A stretch of DNA of 64,000 bases from Larimichthys crocea (lineage: Eukaryota; Chordata; Actinopteri; Sciaenidae): assembly GCF_000972845.2 (NCBI RefSeq), contig NC_040022.1, positions 6,850,979 to 6,914,978 of the forward strand, in the 5' to 3' direction. Positions 49,612 through 62,850 of the stretch are shown here, piece after piece. A program made the position numbers and the translations under genes. Position 1 is the first letter of the stretch; each line of letters begins with the position of its first letter. The notes under the pieces were generated by a model, which did not search any database, was not told the origin of the DNA, and was given only the letters and a program-made list of their open reading frames with translations.

Positions 49612-50679
49612 CCACAATGAGGATTGGGTCACTGAATTTCACAGAAGAGGTCGCAGAAGCAACAGAAGACTCTGATACTGAGGATTGTCTTGAATGACAG
49701 GTGAGTCTTTTACACTAAACATTATCAGGCCAAAGTTATTCTGTTGCCATAGAAAATAACAAGAAGAAAGAGAAATCCTAATCTGTGCACCCCAGTGTGG
49801 ATAAATGTGAAACCTGATGTAAACTAATTTATTTCAGTTTTCCCAAAACAATCATTTGACACGAGTCTAAGAAAAGGAAAGACACACACACACACATAAA
49901 AACAGATACGCACCGCCACACACCTTCAAAATCACTATTCAGAGAGAGACAGAGAGAGATGACAAAGCAGTAACGATACAAGTGAGCCTAGAGCTCAACA
50001 TCAATATCTCCTATTGATTTCCCTTTTGTCCTGACACAGAAAAACGAACAATTTCACAACAATAGACTGTCCTATTCAGTCTTCTGTACAGTCCCCTGCT
50101 CTTATCTCTCTTCATTTTCCTCTACCGGCTTTTATTGCCAGGGTTGGAAATAATGACATAATAGCTGTAGTTTTTCTTAGCGGGCTGCAGATCGGGGTCA
50201 GTGGCAGTCAGAGGTGTGTGTAGCTGTGTGTGTGTATTTCCTCTGGGTAATTTCATCTTCCTGGGTCACATCCCTCCGAAGTCAGGGATCATTCAAGGTC
50301 AAGGAGAAAAGTCCAAGAGAAGAGAATCAAGGAGGAAACGGGACATGTCACCTTTCTCTGGTAGAACATTCTTTGCATTAAAGACATAACGTCATAACCC
50401 TTAGATATATATTATTGAGAGAGTAATCTCACTGTAAGCTCAAGCATGTGCACATGGTTGTTCCTCAAAAGCCCATTTAGTATCTTGCAGGAGCTGTGGG
50501 TTTAACAGGGTTTTTAAAAGGTCGAGAGAAAACCAACTATTAAATATACATTTGCACTTTAGTTCTGCAATCCTCAGGCTTTTTCTTGACAAATGAGGCC
50601 AACACTAGCTATGCTGTGATCCTTGTCCTTTATTTACTTTACCAATGCCTCAAAAACATGAGTATATAATATATAAGGG

Positions 50680-50703
50680 CAGCAGCAGCAGCAGCAGCAG
50701 CAG
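50680..50703. repeat. (CAG)8 trinucleotide repeat
   Basis: Eight pure CAG units in non-coding sequence. Frames across it give poly-Ser or poly-Cys and show no other coding character. Confidence 0.95.
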
Positions 50704-51207
50704 AAGTCGTACTCTGTGTCCAGATGGTTCTGCTGGCCTACAAGTATACACGCGAAAGACACAAGATGAGGAGGCGGACATACTTGGCTCGGGGTTTGAT
50801 GAGTGTTTAGTTGGTACTGGTGGGTGTTTGATTGGTATTCTAATAGCAAAGAAGCTGAACACTGACCGGCCACCCCTGGAGAGATGAGAGATGAGGGATG
50901 TGAGAATAAAATCAAATTAGCTGAAAAACAAAGAGACATCAGCTGAAAAGCAGCCACATCTATGGCGACTGGCAAGCAGACAAAGCCACTCCCACCGGCT
51001 CTCCTGAGAGGAAGAGCTGGATCTCCACTCCCCATGTGGTCACAGCACAAACAAGCCAGAACCAAAGACTTCAAAGCAGCCACACACAAACGCCACACAC
51101 AGCGTCTGTCTGAGACATCTCCGGTCATGTGACTAAGGCCAGGTGCACTCAGACTGGGTCCTTGGCAAAGCAACGTGGTCACTGCCCCTGTCAGTTTTGA
51201 TCAGCAG

Positions 51208-51272
51208 CCAATCAGAGGCTCTCCCTCCTTTGAGGTGGCCATTTTGGGGGCCCAGACCACCTCCCAGATTGG
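51208..51272. promoter_or_regulatory. Promoter-like NF-Y / YY1 motif cluster
   Basis: CCAATCAG (51208-51215) is a full NF-Y box. GGCCATTTTGG (51237-51247) matches the YY1 core, and an inverted CCAAT (ATTGG, 51268-51272) follows. This grouping is typical of housekeeping promoters, but there is no CpG island and no recognisable exon next to it. Tentative. Confidence 0.25.
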
Positions 51273-52809
51273 TTGAGCACCTGCTGCTCTCCAATATGCC
51301 CACCCGCTTCCCACAGCGTTACAACAGGCCTCTCATTCACACTCCTACAACCCCTTCCCTCCTCCCTCTCTATCTTCCCCTGCCAGGTGGGACCAAACAC
51401 ATGCCCGCTGTCTCATAAACACGAAGTCGTGCCAGCGTTGCCCGGTTAGCTGCGAGGAGTCCTGAGAGACATCCAACTATCACACAGACTTGTAGTAGAG
51501 CCAAACGGTTCACGGAGGAACCAGACAGGCAATAAACAGAACAAATCCCACAAAACTTTAAAACACAGCAGCACAAAAGCAGCTGTCAGACAAAAGGTAC
51601 ACACACGTTCAAAATTAATCAGACAATAAAAAGAACAAAAGCGAAAAAGACAGAAAGATGGCAAACAGTCATCTCCAAAGTAAAGGCCTAATAAAAGATT
51701 TTCAGCATGGATAAACACAATACAGCTAATTTCCACACCGTATTTATGGAAGGGAAGGAGGAAAGGCAGGCTAAATAAGAAATTGTCTTTCCCCTCTGTT
51801 CTTTCATTTCCTGTAAAGAGGCAATGATGACCAATATGGCTGACCATCAAACCACAGCGCTTTCCTGAAAATAGCCATGTAATGTAGGCAGGAGTTGCAT
51901 TAGGAGCTGTAGCCGAGCTCCTGGTCGGCTGATGGAGCCAGACCTGCTCCCCAATGATGACAGATACACAGGGGAAATCAAGCCAATCACTCACTCCCCT
52001 CTCACGCCGCTCTCTTCCCTTTTACCTCTAAATAACCAGACTCCTGCTATGTTCTTTTCTCTCTGCTTGGATCACTCACTCATCCTCCTCTGCCGTTGAT
52101 CTATTAACCCGTCCCTCTCAGCAGAGGAACCGGGGCAATCTCAGTCTGGCAAAACTAATTCAACAGACAGTGTAATGCTCTCCACTTCAGCTAAGCTCCA
52201 ATTGGAGCTCTTGAACTGGAAATTACATTTTCACAGCTTGCTAACACTGAATTAATGCCAATTATAATGGGTGTTTGAGATGAAGATGCGGTGAAAACAG
52301 CAGCTATATTTTAAGCCAAAGGAGCATATTTATCTGAGCCAAATGTTGCTTTCAGTTTTTGACAGCTGCAATTTAAATTCAAAGCAACGGATAACACTTG
52401 CAGCACCCCTCTCCTCTTCTCTTCAACACTCTTATCCCTGTGAATTGGTGTTAGATATAGTTAGAAAGGTCGTCTAGAATAATGGAGATCAGGGCAATAT
52501 TACCTGCATCCTGTACAAAAAGAGAAAGTTTAAACAGCAAGGACGGGAATGAAGAAGACAGAGGAACAGTAAGACAAAGTGCTCTTGTGTCTGGAAGAGA
52601 GAGAGAATAAATGGGGAGAAAATGACGGCACTTGGGAGGAAAGTTAATAGTGATAAAGTACTCTGCTGGAAGAAAGTCCCCTCAAATCCATAGCTGGAGC
52701 TGTGTAAGAGATGCGACTATAAACATTATTTTGTGAGTTGTTTAGACTTTTTCAGAGCTTTATAAAACACCCTATGGTAGGTGTTGGAGATGCATACATA
52801 CATATACAT

Positions 52810-52819
52810 TCTCTCTCTA

Positions 52820-52903
<84 letters not shown>

Positions 52904-52913
52904 TCTCTATCTT

Positions 52914-53006
<93 letters not shown>
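52810..53006. repeat. Compound (CT)n/(CA)40 microsatellite
   Basis: About 117 bases of CT units with occasional CTAT or CTTT interruptions (52810-52926) run directly into 40 pure CA units (52927-53006). Two overlapping frames of 90 codons in it are pure repeat artefacts. It is the largest simple repeat in the window. Confidence 0.97.
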
Positions 53007-53007
<1 letters not shown>

Positions 53008-53279
53008 TAACAGGAACATTAACAGGAAAAAACAGCATTCAAATATGAAATTCTAGACAAAGCAACAACACACTTATCCAATACACTTATCCCAATTTGC
53101 CTAAAAGATAGTATAGAAGTTAAAAAGTGCCAAAATCTTCTACTCTGGTGTTCATAAAGTATGACAAAGTCAACATTTCTAAGACAATCTTTTATTTTTA
53201 TGTTTATGTTTGACAAAGCCAAAATAAAATCAGTCTTCTCTATAGCCATATGGATTATGGAATTGAGTGTAAAAGTAAC

Positions 53280-53365
53280 TTTTAATTTTTAAATTGGCAG
53301 ACAATGTGCAGCTAATTAATTTTGATGTTGAATTGTGTCCTCATTAGAGCTAATTTGCATGAATT
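53280..53365. promoter_or_regulatory. Homeodomain/octamer-rich segment, candidate conserved enhancer
   Basis: Within about 80 bases: AATTTTTAAATTGG, GCTAATTAAT (53311-53320), CATTAGAGCTAATTTGCAT (53342-53360; contains the octamer ATTTGCAT) and GAATTTTCATGG. Dense TAAT cores with an octamer are common in deeply conserved developmental enhancers. AT-rich DNA can produce them by chance, so this is a candidate only. Confidence 0.25.
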
Positions 53366-56300
53366 TTCATGGTGTTTTTTTGTTTTTTTTTTTGGCACTA
53401 ATCTTTCCATCATTCCAGTGATTTGGTTTCTGAGCAGGATGGCCACGTCTGCCTAGCAGACATGAATGTGGACTTCGTTTTCTATGAAAATTTGAAGCTC
53501 ATTTAAAATCCTGTTTACATTTTTAATATTGACAGCCTTGGGCTTGAGTTTGGGGCCTTTCATATATTGTAATAAAAGTGTTTTAAATTAAGAGTAAAAA
53601 ATGTATTTGTAGAAATCTGCCAGCAGTTCATTCTTGGGATCACAAAAAGCATCTTAATTCTTTTCCAAAATCAAACAGGTTTTAGAAACTTTTTATATTT
53701 TCAATCATATTATTTTCAGTCTACTGACAGTACAAACGTTGGCTGTCTGCTTAGTTATGTTGTTCCTGTCAATTTAAGCCATTCACGTTCAAGGCACATT
53801 TCTTGTGGTGTGATGTGTAGCTGAAATTAGAGCTGAAATATCACACATTGTGCATCCAGAGTATCACAAATGTAGTGTAATTCCCAATGATGATCACACT
53901 TGTCACCGACACCATCTGGAGCTTCAACGTTCTGCGTTCAGATTCAGCGATCGCTCTCATTCCTCTCCCTGTCTGCACCTCTCAGTGTCCACAGCTCCTA
54001 CCTAGACGGGCTGTGTGTGCTTTTGATAAATCATTTATCAACCAAGTCAAGCAGGTCATGCATCATAGCCTTCTCTGATGATGGAGATGCTGCATTTTTT
54101 GCCTGCAAAATATCCAGACAGTGTATGCTGATCGAATGACAATGCGCAGAGATGGAGTTGCTATGCAGCTCTAAGGTTACTATTAATATGTTTGTAAAAA
54201 AAAACAATCTGCAAACAGTGTCTGACAGAGTAATATTAATTGTCAAGCCCCAAAGATAGTAGATTTACAAAATAAAATGTTTTATTTAAACACATTACCA
54301 GAACATTAGAGAATGCTGGAGAAAATGAGGCCTTGTTGTGTGATGGCTCATCTCTGGAGGCCATGCTGTGGATGTACACAGCTCATTAAAATGAGCAGTG
54401 ATAATGGGAACAAGCTTGATTATCTAGCTAATGACATGTTGTCTCATAAAGAAACCGAGGCATTACAGCGCAGGGATTAACTAGTGTACAACACTGCATA
54501 GCCTAAAAATATTGCAGATTCACTGTCAGAAGTGTTGCACAGTGGGCTGATGACCAGTGCTAATATACTGTATGTTGAGTAAACAAAAAACAGGGTCAGT
54601 TGGGTGTCAGTGCACACACACACACATGTAGTATTCAGTTCTCATGAGTGGTATTTAGTCATGCAGATAAAATCAATAAATCTAGTCTACAGCCATGTTA
54701 GGCTCTGTGAGGCCACTTAGGCACAGTGGTACTGTCGTCTTTTGAAAAATGAATGGAACTAATCAGGGACCATGGATGTCGTACAATGTTGTAGAATGTT
54801 ATACAAAATGTAATGGCAATCTAGCTGTTGAGATAGTATGGCTAAATCCAGCAAATCTTCCCAGAAATAATGTTCCTGTTTCTCTGGATAACCTTTGCTC
54901 TACAGGAAAAGTTTCCTCTTGATTTCATGTTGTGACTGGGTGAAAATGTCTCAAATTCAAATTCAATTTCTGGATCCTTATAGAAAAAAAACAGCAAAAA
55001 ACAACAGAATCACTGGGTTGTATCTCACGCAACATTTGGCTAATTGTTAAATTTTCCTTTGGCTTGCACATGGAACAGTAACAGGTTCCTGCAGCAGGTT
55101 CCTGTTGGAGAAAGCACAATGCACGTCTATTGACCAAGAGGCTGCAGTGGGCCAGTGGCTGTCTGCCCAGGAGCAGAGGGATGTTTTTGTGTGTGTGCGC
55201 CCATTTTCTCTTTCCTTCACACAGAACCTCTATTGTGATGTTTCTGGCACTCTGCAGTAACATTTGACTGAGGGCCTCTGCCAGTTCCCCCGTCTGGCAC
55301 TCTCTCGGGACCTTAAGAAGAAAGACAGGTGAAAAATCCTGAATTATTTTTTCTATAAAGAGTGTGAATCAGAGTGGTATTCTGGGGAGGGCAAAATGTC
55401 AAAAAAAGGAAGGATTCACATTTAGTATATTCATGGAACATCAGTTTTTCCCCTCTATTTGCACATCTTACAAGCCTTCTGCATTTAAGACGTTAATAAC
55501 CGGTCATTTCCGATGTGATTATAGATGGCACCTTATCTGAAAGCCTCCAAACGCTTTTTTAAATGTCAGATTGCTTTTCAAGTGTAGCATCAGTAGCAGA
55601 AGTATAGGGTCTTATCATCATCATCACATCAGTGGTGTGATAGAGCTGTTGACATTTGGGATGTTTCAACTGTCAGACTATTTGGTTTGGAGAGCAATGA
55701 GCTGTGGGATCAAGTGTCAGGCCAGGTGACTGCCTCCCCTTTCCTCACAGTGGCTCACCCATCTCTTCCCCTGCACAGGAGCCCTCCTCACCCATCAGTC
55801 ATCTTTCTCCCACTGAGTGACAGCTCTGTCAGCTAGTGGGGAGAGAAGGGAGACTGAGCGAGTCCAGTCACATCTGTTGTTTTACAGGCAGCCCGCGCTC
55901 AGCCCCGGGGATCTCATTATAACCTGGCCTGTCGAGAGAATCGCTCATGAAGCACTCAGCCACACAATGAAACATACATGCAGACAAGACTGCATGCTTA
56001 TAGACAAAATATGTTGCTCATGTTCGGCCAATACAGGCATGTAATTTAAGCCAACCTGCCCACCCACAGATACATACAGAAACAAATGATACAAGAGGAT
56101 GACGATGCTTCAGTGCAGCACACGCCATGCAAAACAATAAGTGACACTCTCAGTATTCACATTGCTTGCTTTCTGCCACGTAGCTGTCGATCTGAGATTA
56201 AACACAGCCTGCAAACAGACACTAAAGGTGAGCAAATGTTGCCTTCAAAGTCAAAAAGGCAGCAGTCAAGAGGCATTTGGGTGCTTAGACTGCCCACTGG

Positions 56301-56400
56301 CCTCAGCATCGCTTCTTGATGAGACAAAGCAGGCTGATTTTTTGCACATTAGTGATTCTCACTGGCATGACGGGCACAGTATTCCATGCAAATCATCTGC

Positions 56401-56421
56401 GTGTGTGTGTGTGTGTGTGTG
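56401..56421. repeat. (GT)10 microsatellite
   Basis: Short uninterrupted GT array. Confidence 0.9.
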
Positions 56422-57672
56422 GTTTATATGAGAGGGGAAGGAGAATGAGCAAAAGGCTGAGTGAGCGAGGAGAGGGCGGGGGTGTGAGAGAGATGGCATG
56501 GATAAAAACAGCGTGCACGCTGGGATATGTATGTTGATGCAAGCCATCGTGTCACTCTGGCTCTCTGTGAAGGCAGGTTGCCCATTTACTCCCTGTTAAT
56601 AACATCCTTGTACACACACTCACACACACACACAAACATGAATGCACATACTGCATCAATCAGCAGCTGTGTCCTTCATTTAAATATATACTATGCTTTT
56701 TAAAATTTTATTTAACAAAATAGCAACAACAAATTAAGGGACATCCAGTTTCTTATAATTTGGGTTTTATTTGCTCAATCATTTCTACCGGTTATTATAA
56801 CATTTACTCACTAAGGTAATTGCTGAGATTTGGAAACATGGCAGCATTACAACACCTTATCTGGAGGTAAAATCAAGAGTGACTTATTTTGGTAATAATC
56901 CACTGCACATAAAAACACTATGTGTGCACAATAGGTAGCAGACATTAAAAGAAGCAGGAATTAGTTTTTCTTCAAATATTTGGCCTGTATGATTGTGTTT
57001 TCTTTTACAAGTGGTTGTGTGTACCCAGATCTGCAATTATTCTGGTAATGCAATCTTGTTTTAATGGACAAAAATATAACCAAAATTTTAATAAACCATA
57101 ATTATGCTTGTAATTAAGTGGAAGGGAAAAGCTGCCTGTAAGATAACTCTTTAATGTTACATTTTATTGAGGCAAACCCGAAATCTCAAACTCTCAAACT
57201 CTCAAACTCCCCACACATGCCGTCTGAATTTTCTTTGAATTCTGACTCCATTCCTGCACACCACTCTCACTCTCAATGTCCATTAAATAATTGAGCACAC
57301 TCCTCGCTTTTAGTGAACACCACCGACCGATTCTCCCATGTGTCTGTTTTATTGGGACACCGTGTACAAGCTGGAAAAATATGTCAGTGTATTTTAGTGT
57401 TTGAGATTCTCAGTCGTCTGTGGGTCAAGATCAGGAGCGGCCATTAAAATTCATAAAGGCTCGCTTTAATACAGAAGACATGTCAGTAGCCGACAGATGA
57501 CATGAGATCATAAACACACGAGCCTCGGGTCGACATGCACAGAGAAAAAGCCTCAGGCTCAAAGCAAGGCCACTGTCTTCTCACCTGGGCTCGCCAGGGG
57601 GGATTTATGTCCATACAGACTAGTCGACCTGCCTTGCGGGAGACTTACAATGAGACATTTATGACAACAACA

Positions 57673-57918
57673 TTTAAAGGTCTAGTGTATAATATTTAGG
57701 TTGCTCTATTTACAGAATATGGCAGAAAGTATACCATGTTGCACCACCATGTTTCTTACAGTAGCTCACACAAACACTGGCTCTGGGTAGAGCGTATATG
57801 TTTTTTTGCGCATTTCACGGCAACCTCAATTTTTCTTTCATACTAGGAAGGGGGTGTTAAGGTGTGGGGGTTGAAATCAGCACTAGATGCCACTAAATCT
57901 TACACTCTGCCCCTTTAA
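57673..57918. mobile_element. Teleost MITE-like repeat with CTTTAA/TTAAAG ends
   Basis: The left end is TTTAAAGGTCTAGTGTATAAT and the right end AATCTTACACTCTGCCCCTTTAA, inverted with a few differences. Internal blocks CACCACCATGTTTCTTACAGTAG, AACACTGGCTCTGG and CACTAGATGCCACTAAATC match, in order, a repeat I recognise as widespread in percomorph fish. The 246-base copy appears shortened internally relative to that consensus. Flanking TTAA could be either target site or terminus. No coding capacity. Confidence 0.65.
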
Positions 57919-60900
57919 GCTTTCCTGGGTATTTGGGTGATTGTATAGTTCTGTGTGACTCTGATGGTCGAGCTGCATCCTCCCTCACAAAGGCAGAGAG
58001 CTCTTTCTGATGACTGTTTTGCTCCAGCTCCAAAAGATTAACCTGCGTGTCCCAGTGGAGAGGAACAGAAACTTTGAACAGACTAAAATCCCACTTTAAA
58101 GAACTTAATCCGGAAACTATCTTAATAGTGTACAGGCTGAAACTGTCCTTGATCTGATGCATAGCTGCGAGGCAAGCTCCACCACAGTTTCCTATTTATA
58201 ATATAATCTCTCGCCAAAGGCTACACACCAGCTTAGACAATCCTTTTTAACCAGCGTCTTATCCAGCTTCTTGTCCAGCCTGCAACAGTCACTTAAATGC
58301 TCTCCTTTTACTCCTCTCATGAGAAATTTTCTGTATTTTTGTTGGCTGATCATTTGCCTTCAGGGAAAATATTACTCTCCATTTATAGGGACAGAGATGA
58401 ACACTCTGCATGCAGAATCCTGCTTTGGTCAAGAAATAAATGGATTAAGATGAAACATTATGGATGTCTGTCAGAAAGCATCATCATCACAGTCTGAGCA
58501 GTGGAGTTTAGAAAATAATATAGGGAATCAGGTAAACACTTATGTGTATAGCATCCGAATAAAAGTAATGCCTCAAAGTGTTATTATTATTCACAACAAT
58601 CTGCTCCTAATGTAAAGAATTTGTACTACAGAAATGACCTGCATGTAAATGCGTGCTGTGAAAGCTTTTATATTCAAAGTAAAGATGTAGATAAAATGTA
58701 TGTGGTTTTTATATTTGAATATGAGCATCGCTGGTGTTTAAAAACCTATTGATGTATGAGACAGATTTACAAAAAATGCGACAATGTGTGCACTGATGTG
58801 TTGTATCATCATCTCTGATGCGATCAACGATCAACTGTGGATGAAGAAAATGTAGCAATACCCATGAAGTAAAACACAATCATATAGTGTGTATATGTGT
58901 ATATGCATTGATCAGTAAAAAACAGTGTCAGCAACAATACTCAGTGAACATTATATGTTGATGTGGTCCTGTGGAGAATACTGTGAAATGCCTGATCAGT
59001 TCCATTCATTTTTCAAAAGGCGGGAGAAAGAGCTCCTAAAAATGCCCCATCCGCCGCTCTAAACAAGCTATTTGATTGAAAATTTCCGCTTTATTCAAAT
59101 CCTGAAATAAAGCCTTCACCTTTCTCTTTCACGATCTTCTTTTGAAAGTTTTAATGCTCATGAATCGATCCCTCCTGCAGAAGGATAAAACAAGTCAGGG
59201 GGAAAAAGGCCTGGTACTTTGTTGCCGCATGAGGCAGGACTGTGGAAAAATTACCTTTATTAAGTCTACAACGACCCTATTGATTTTCTGTTGTGTGTCT
59301 GCAATAATAATGAAGACGGCGGATGTCAGTGCAGCCACAATGTAATAAGTGTATGCTGTGACATGTAGCTGCCTGGCAGGCCTGCCAGATTACCACTGAT
59401 TTTACCACTGAGTGAAACAAATTAGTTTTTAATGTGAAAATACAGATCAAGATGCCATCAATCTTTCAAGTGTACGTTTTAACAAATACACAGCATCTGC
59501 TTTCAGTGTTGTTGAAGGCTTAAAGCCCAATCTTTATATTATATATTATATGATTAAAGAACTTTCTTTGATTTATAATCAATATTTTGTATGTTTCTAA
59601 GCTAATCATGACTGTAAATATAGGCTTGTTTCACTTGATGTAAACAAACCTTCAACAGCTTTACAAACATGATATTTTCTTTTATGAAACTATGAAAACA
59701 TTTTACTCATAAGATAATTGCTTAACACAACACAAAATTCTGCTGTGAACAAGCAAACAGTTTATCCAGATTGTCTAAACCACTTCATTTGATGGTAAAA
59801 AAAGAAAAGAAAAAAAAGAGCAACACCATGACCATGACCATGAGGACAGGAACAACTACCATTGGTGCAGGAGAAAGTTCAACCAGGGATTCAGTCTGCG
59901 AACTATGGTGCCACACAGTTTGAGTCATAATATTAGTTTTCATCTTTGTTTTCTTTTCCAAATAAGTTGGTCTGCCTTAGGGGTTTGTTTAAAACCAGTT
60001 TGATCGTCTGGTCATGTTTTTGGCCCTTGTTCTGTTTTGCATTAATTAGTTAGTCCATTGTCATAAGTAATAGGAATGAGGGCCAAAACTATTAAAAGTT
60101 TGAATAAAATCAGATACTGGTTCGGCAGGGAAAGGAGGGCGGTTGGTGTTGCATGTTATTTCCCCTTTGCTCTTTCTATCCAAGTTGTTTTTCTTACCTC
60201 ATGATACCATGAGTGAATTATGGTCAATTTATCCCTTTCAGAGAAACAGTGTCTGCGAGAGCTAAGCTCCAGGTGTCTTCCCTTCTCTTAGGGAAACAAC
60301 CTGTCACACATAAAACAGGACAATGTGCTCATACTAATACCTGCCTATGACAGAGGGATGGGAGGACAGTAGTGTATTTAGCTGCTTTATTACTAAACTA
60401 TTACCATTACTAAACAATCTGAAAAAGTCAGAGCCTCAGAGCCCTACATCACCACATCATTTGGATAACACTAAGTTTACTTAGATTTTACTGACATTTG
60501 AGACCTGTTCTTCAGGTTGTCCTCTCATCCTTTGACAGTAGAGGACAGATATGATGATCACATTATCCCACTGAAGCAAAGGATCATGGGACTAGGACTA
60601 ACACAGATATTTCCTGTCTTTAACTTCACTGACAGACAATCCAGTGAACATAAAAATACAACAACAACAAAAAAGAGAGGGGTGATGTTGTGAGAAAAGT
60701 AGCCATATTTTCTCATAAATGCACCCACATGTGTGCCACAAAAACACATATTCAATACCAACTCACACACAAACACTCAGAGGCATGAGAGTGTAGGCAG
60801 AAACAGATACATGCCCACATAATCCCAAATTGTGGACTGATTTGATTCCTTACACATTCATATCTGAGGCCATTTCTATGTAAATTCACAGCTCTCCTGC

Positions 60901-62119
60901 ATCCCTTGACATTGTCATTCACTGCTCTGGCAACACTAGCCACAGGACAAATTTTAAAGCAGCCGAGGAGACTTTGATCCTGCTGAATACAAATGATGAC
61001 ACAGCCCAACAAAGAAGCCTTTCACACGGACTCCTCTGTCACGCCAAGCGCTGGATTGAAGGCACGTGGTGGTCAGATTAGCCACACTTGAACCTGCTAA
61101 ACCACTAAGAGATGCTCGACCATGCAAAGATACACAGAGCATGTAAAGACACAGCAGCACTGCCTTCGGTGATGAAACTATCAGTGAAAGAATCGATTTG
61201 TTGACTGACACAAATTTAATCAAGAAAAATCTTGCCTGACTTTGCAGGACTTATTATGCAAAAATGTCAAACATTTGCTTGTTCTTTATTTTCCAGAAGG
61301 CAGATTTGCTGCATGCAACTTAAAATCTTTGTAAATTAAATATATTTTTGCTTTGTGCCGTTGATCAGCTTGCAACAAGCAATTTTATAATGTGACAATG
61401 TTTTCTGGGACGTTCTGAAGGCTTTCGTTTTACTTTACTTTCTGACATGAGAATGAATCATCAACAGATTAATCAGTAACTCAACATTCATAATGGAAAT
61501 GATTTTCCTATAACAGATGGAAGAGACTTGATGCCTATTTTTAGAAAGGGGAAAGTTTTCATACATCATGTTGAAACTTAGTAGACAGTTCACGCTCTCC
61601 CTTTGTCTCAAAGTTCCTTGAAAAAAAAAGGGATGAGAAGAAGACGACCAGACATCAAGACGCCTGTTGGACACAGCGTGTGATGGTTCAGAGAGGGGAG
61701 ATATACTGTATATTCACCAGGATGTTGGCTCAGTGTAACTTATTGCTCCTCTAAAGCCTTTTTATGTAGTGAGAAATCTTCATGTCTTCTACCTTGATGT
61801 GCAGAGTGCCAGCTCTCTGGGAGATGATGGACAGTCAGTCTGTGAACTACAGGCAGTCCTTTCTGCTCTGTCTCAGCTTCTTGGTTTTGTTATTCGTCTT
61901 TTCAGCTCTCTGGTCTCAGAGCCTTTCATTGTTAACTCCTTCCCTGGATCCAGTTGAGCATGCAGAATTCATTTTGGGGGTTGCTCTCGATTTGTTCTGG
62001 AGCATCCAGAAATTCAGATTGTTTTTGCTTAGATTTATTATGTATACATTTGTATTTTTCCACTATTTTCATTACATTTTGCCCAAACAGTGACTACATT
62101 TTTAGGCAGATTGCTAGCT

Positions 62120-62850
62120 TGTTGCATGACTACAGCTATTTGGATTGTGCAGTGTGCCGTAGGGCATCGCCCTGGTTCCCTCTGCAAAAAGCCAATGGGA
62201 TTTTTCCACTGGATTTTGGATTATTGCAATAATTAAGCTCTGTGGCGAAAAGTTTATGATACTTAGACATTTTGTCCAGCAAGATAATCTTGGAAAATAA
62301 ACCATTATATGATTGACAGACAAAAAAGCTACTAATGTTAGGCTATGAACAAACGGCACCATGGTCGCATGACATCAACCACACCACAACTAAACATGTA
62401 AGTGTTCAGTGTGATGACGTTTAATGTCCCAGACAACCTTTCTAGCCTCATTTAGCAACTGCATGGAGTGTTAACAGATGTATTTTATGTCAGAGAACAA
62501 CAAAGGAACATGAAGTGCAAAAGTGCTTACTAATTTCTGGGTTTTAAGATTCCTTTCCTATAGCTGGAAAACTTTTTTTTAACCTATTTTCACATTCAGT
62601 AAACACGGAGAGCATTGTCATTCATTTGTAGTTGTTTTCCTGTCTACATGATGAATGTAATTCCAATATTCACTCCCATTTTAGCTCTGTTTCGTTGTCC
62701 ACTATCTCCTGAGGGAAATATCAGGCTCTTTAGCAGCTGAATGATCCCCTTAATTTATCAGTTAGTCTCTGACTATTTCTGCCATTTGGTGCTGGGAAAG
62801 TAGTAAAGTTTAAATGCTGGAAACAGTCTGATGAGGCCAGAAGTTATGAG
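62120..62850. repeat. Probable dispersed teleost repeat
   Basis: Phrases such as TGGATTTTGGATTATTGCAATAA, TTTGTCCAGCAAGATAATC, CATTTAGCAACTGCATGG, CTCCTGAGGGAAATATCAGG and TTTCTGCCATTTGGTGCTGG seem familiar as a recurring fish genomic repeat, in this order. This is pattern memory only. Ends and class are not determined, and no coding region survives. Confidence 0.35.

Larger units (their letters stand above)
46951..57672. other. Region without recognisable genes (second part)
   Basis: Dominated by microsatellites: AT array 47872-47946, (TG)n 48124-48154, (CA)20 49569-49608, (CAG)8 50680-50703, compound CT/CA array 52810-53006, (GT)n 56401-56421. Possible regulatory sequence: an NF-Y/YY1-like cluster near 51208-51272 and a homeodomain/octamer cluster near 53313-53360. 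Minus-strand frames of 182 codons at 50634-51182 and 51446-51994 have no recognisable domain, and the first reads through the CAG repeat as poly-Cys. Confidence 0.55.

Noticed and set aside
49488..49706. Plus-strand frame followed at once by a good splice donor (CAGGTGAGT)
   Set aside because: The stop codon precedes the donor and the frame crosses a (CA)20 array. Could at most be a non-coding exon, with no supporting evidence.
50634..51182. 182-codon minus-strand frame
   Set aside because: It reads the CAG repeat as poly-Cys and has no domain similarity. The neighbouring 182-codon frame at 51446-51994 is in another phase and equally featureless.
52738..53056. Two 90-codon frames
   Set aside because: Pure translation of the CT/CA microsatellite.
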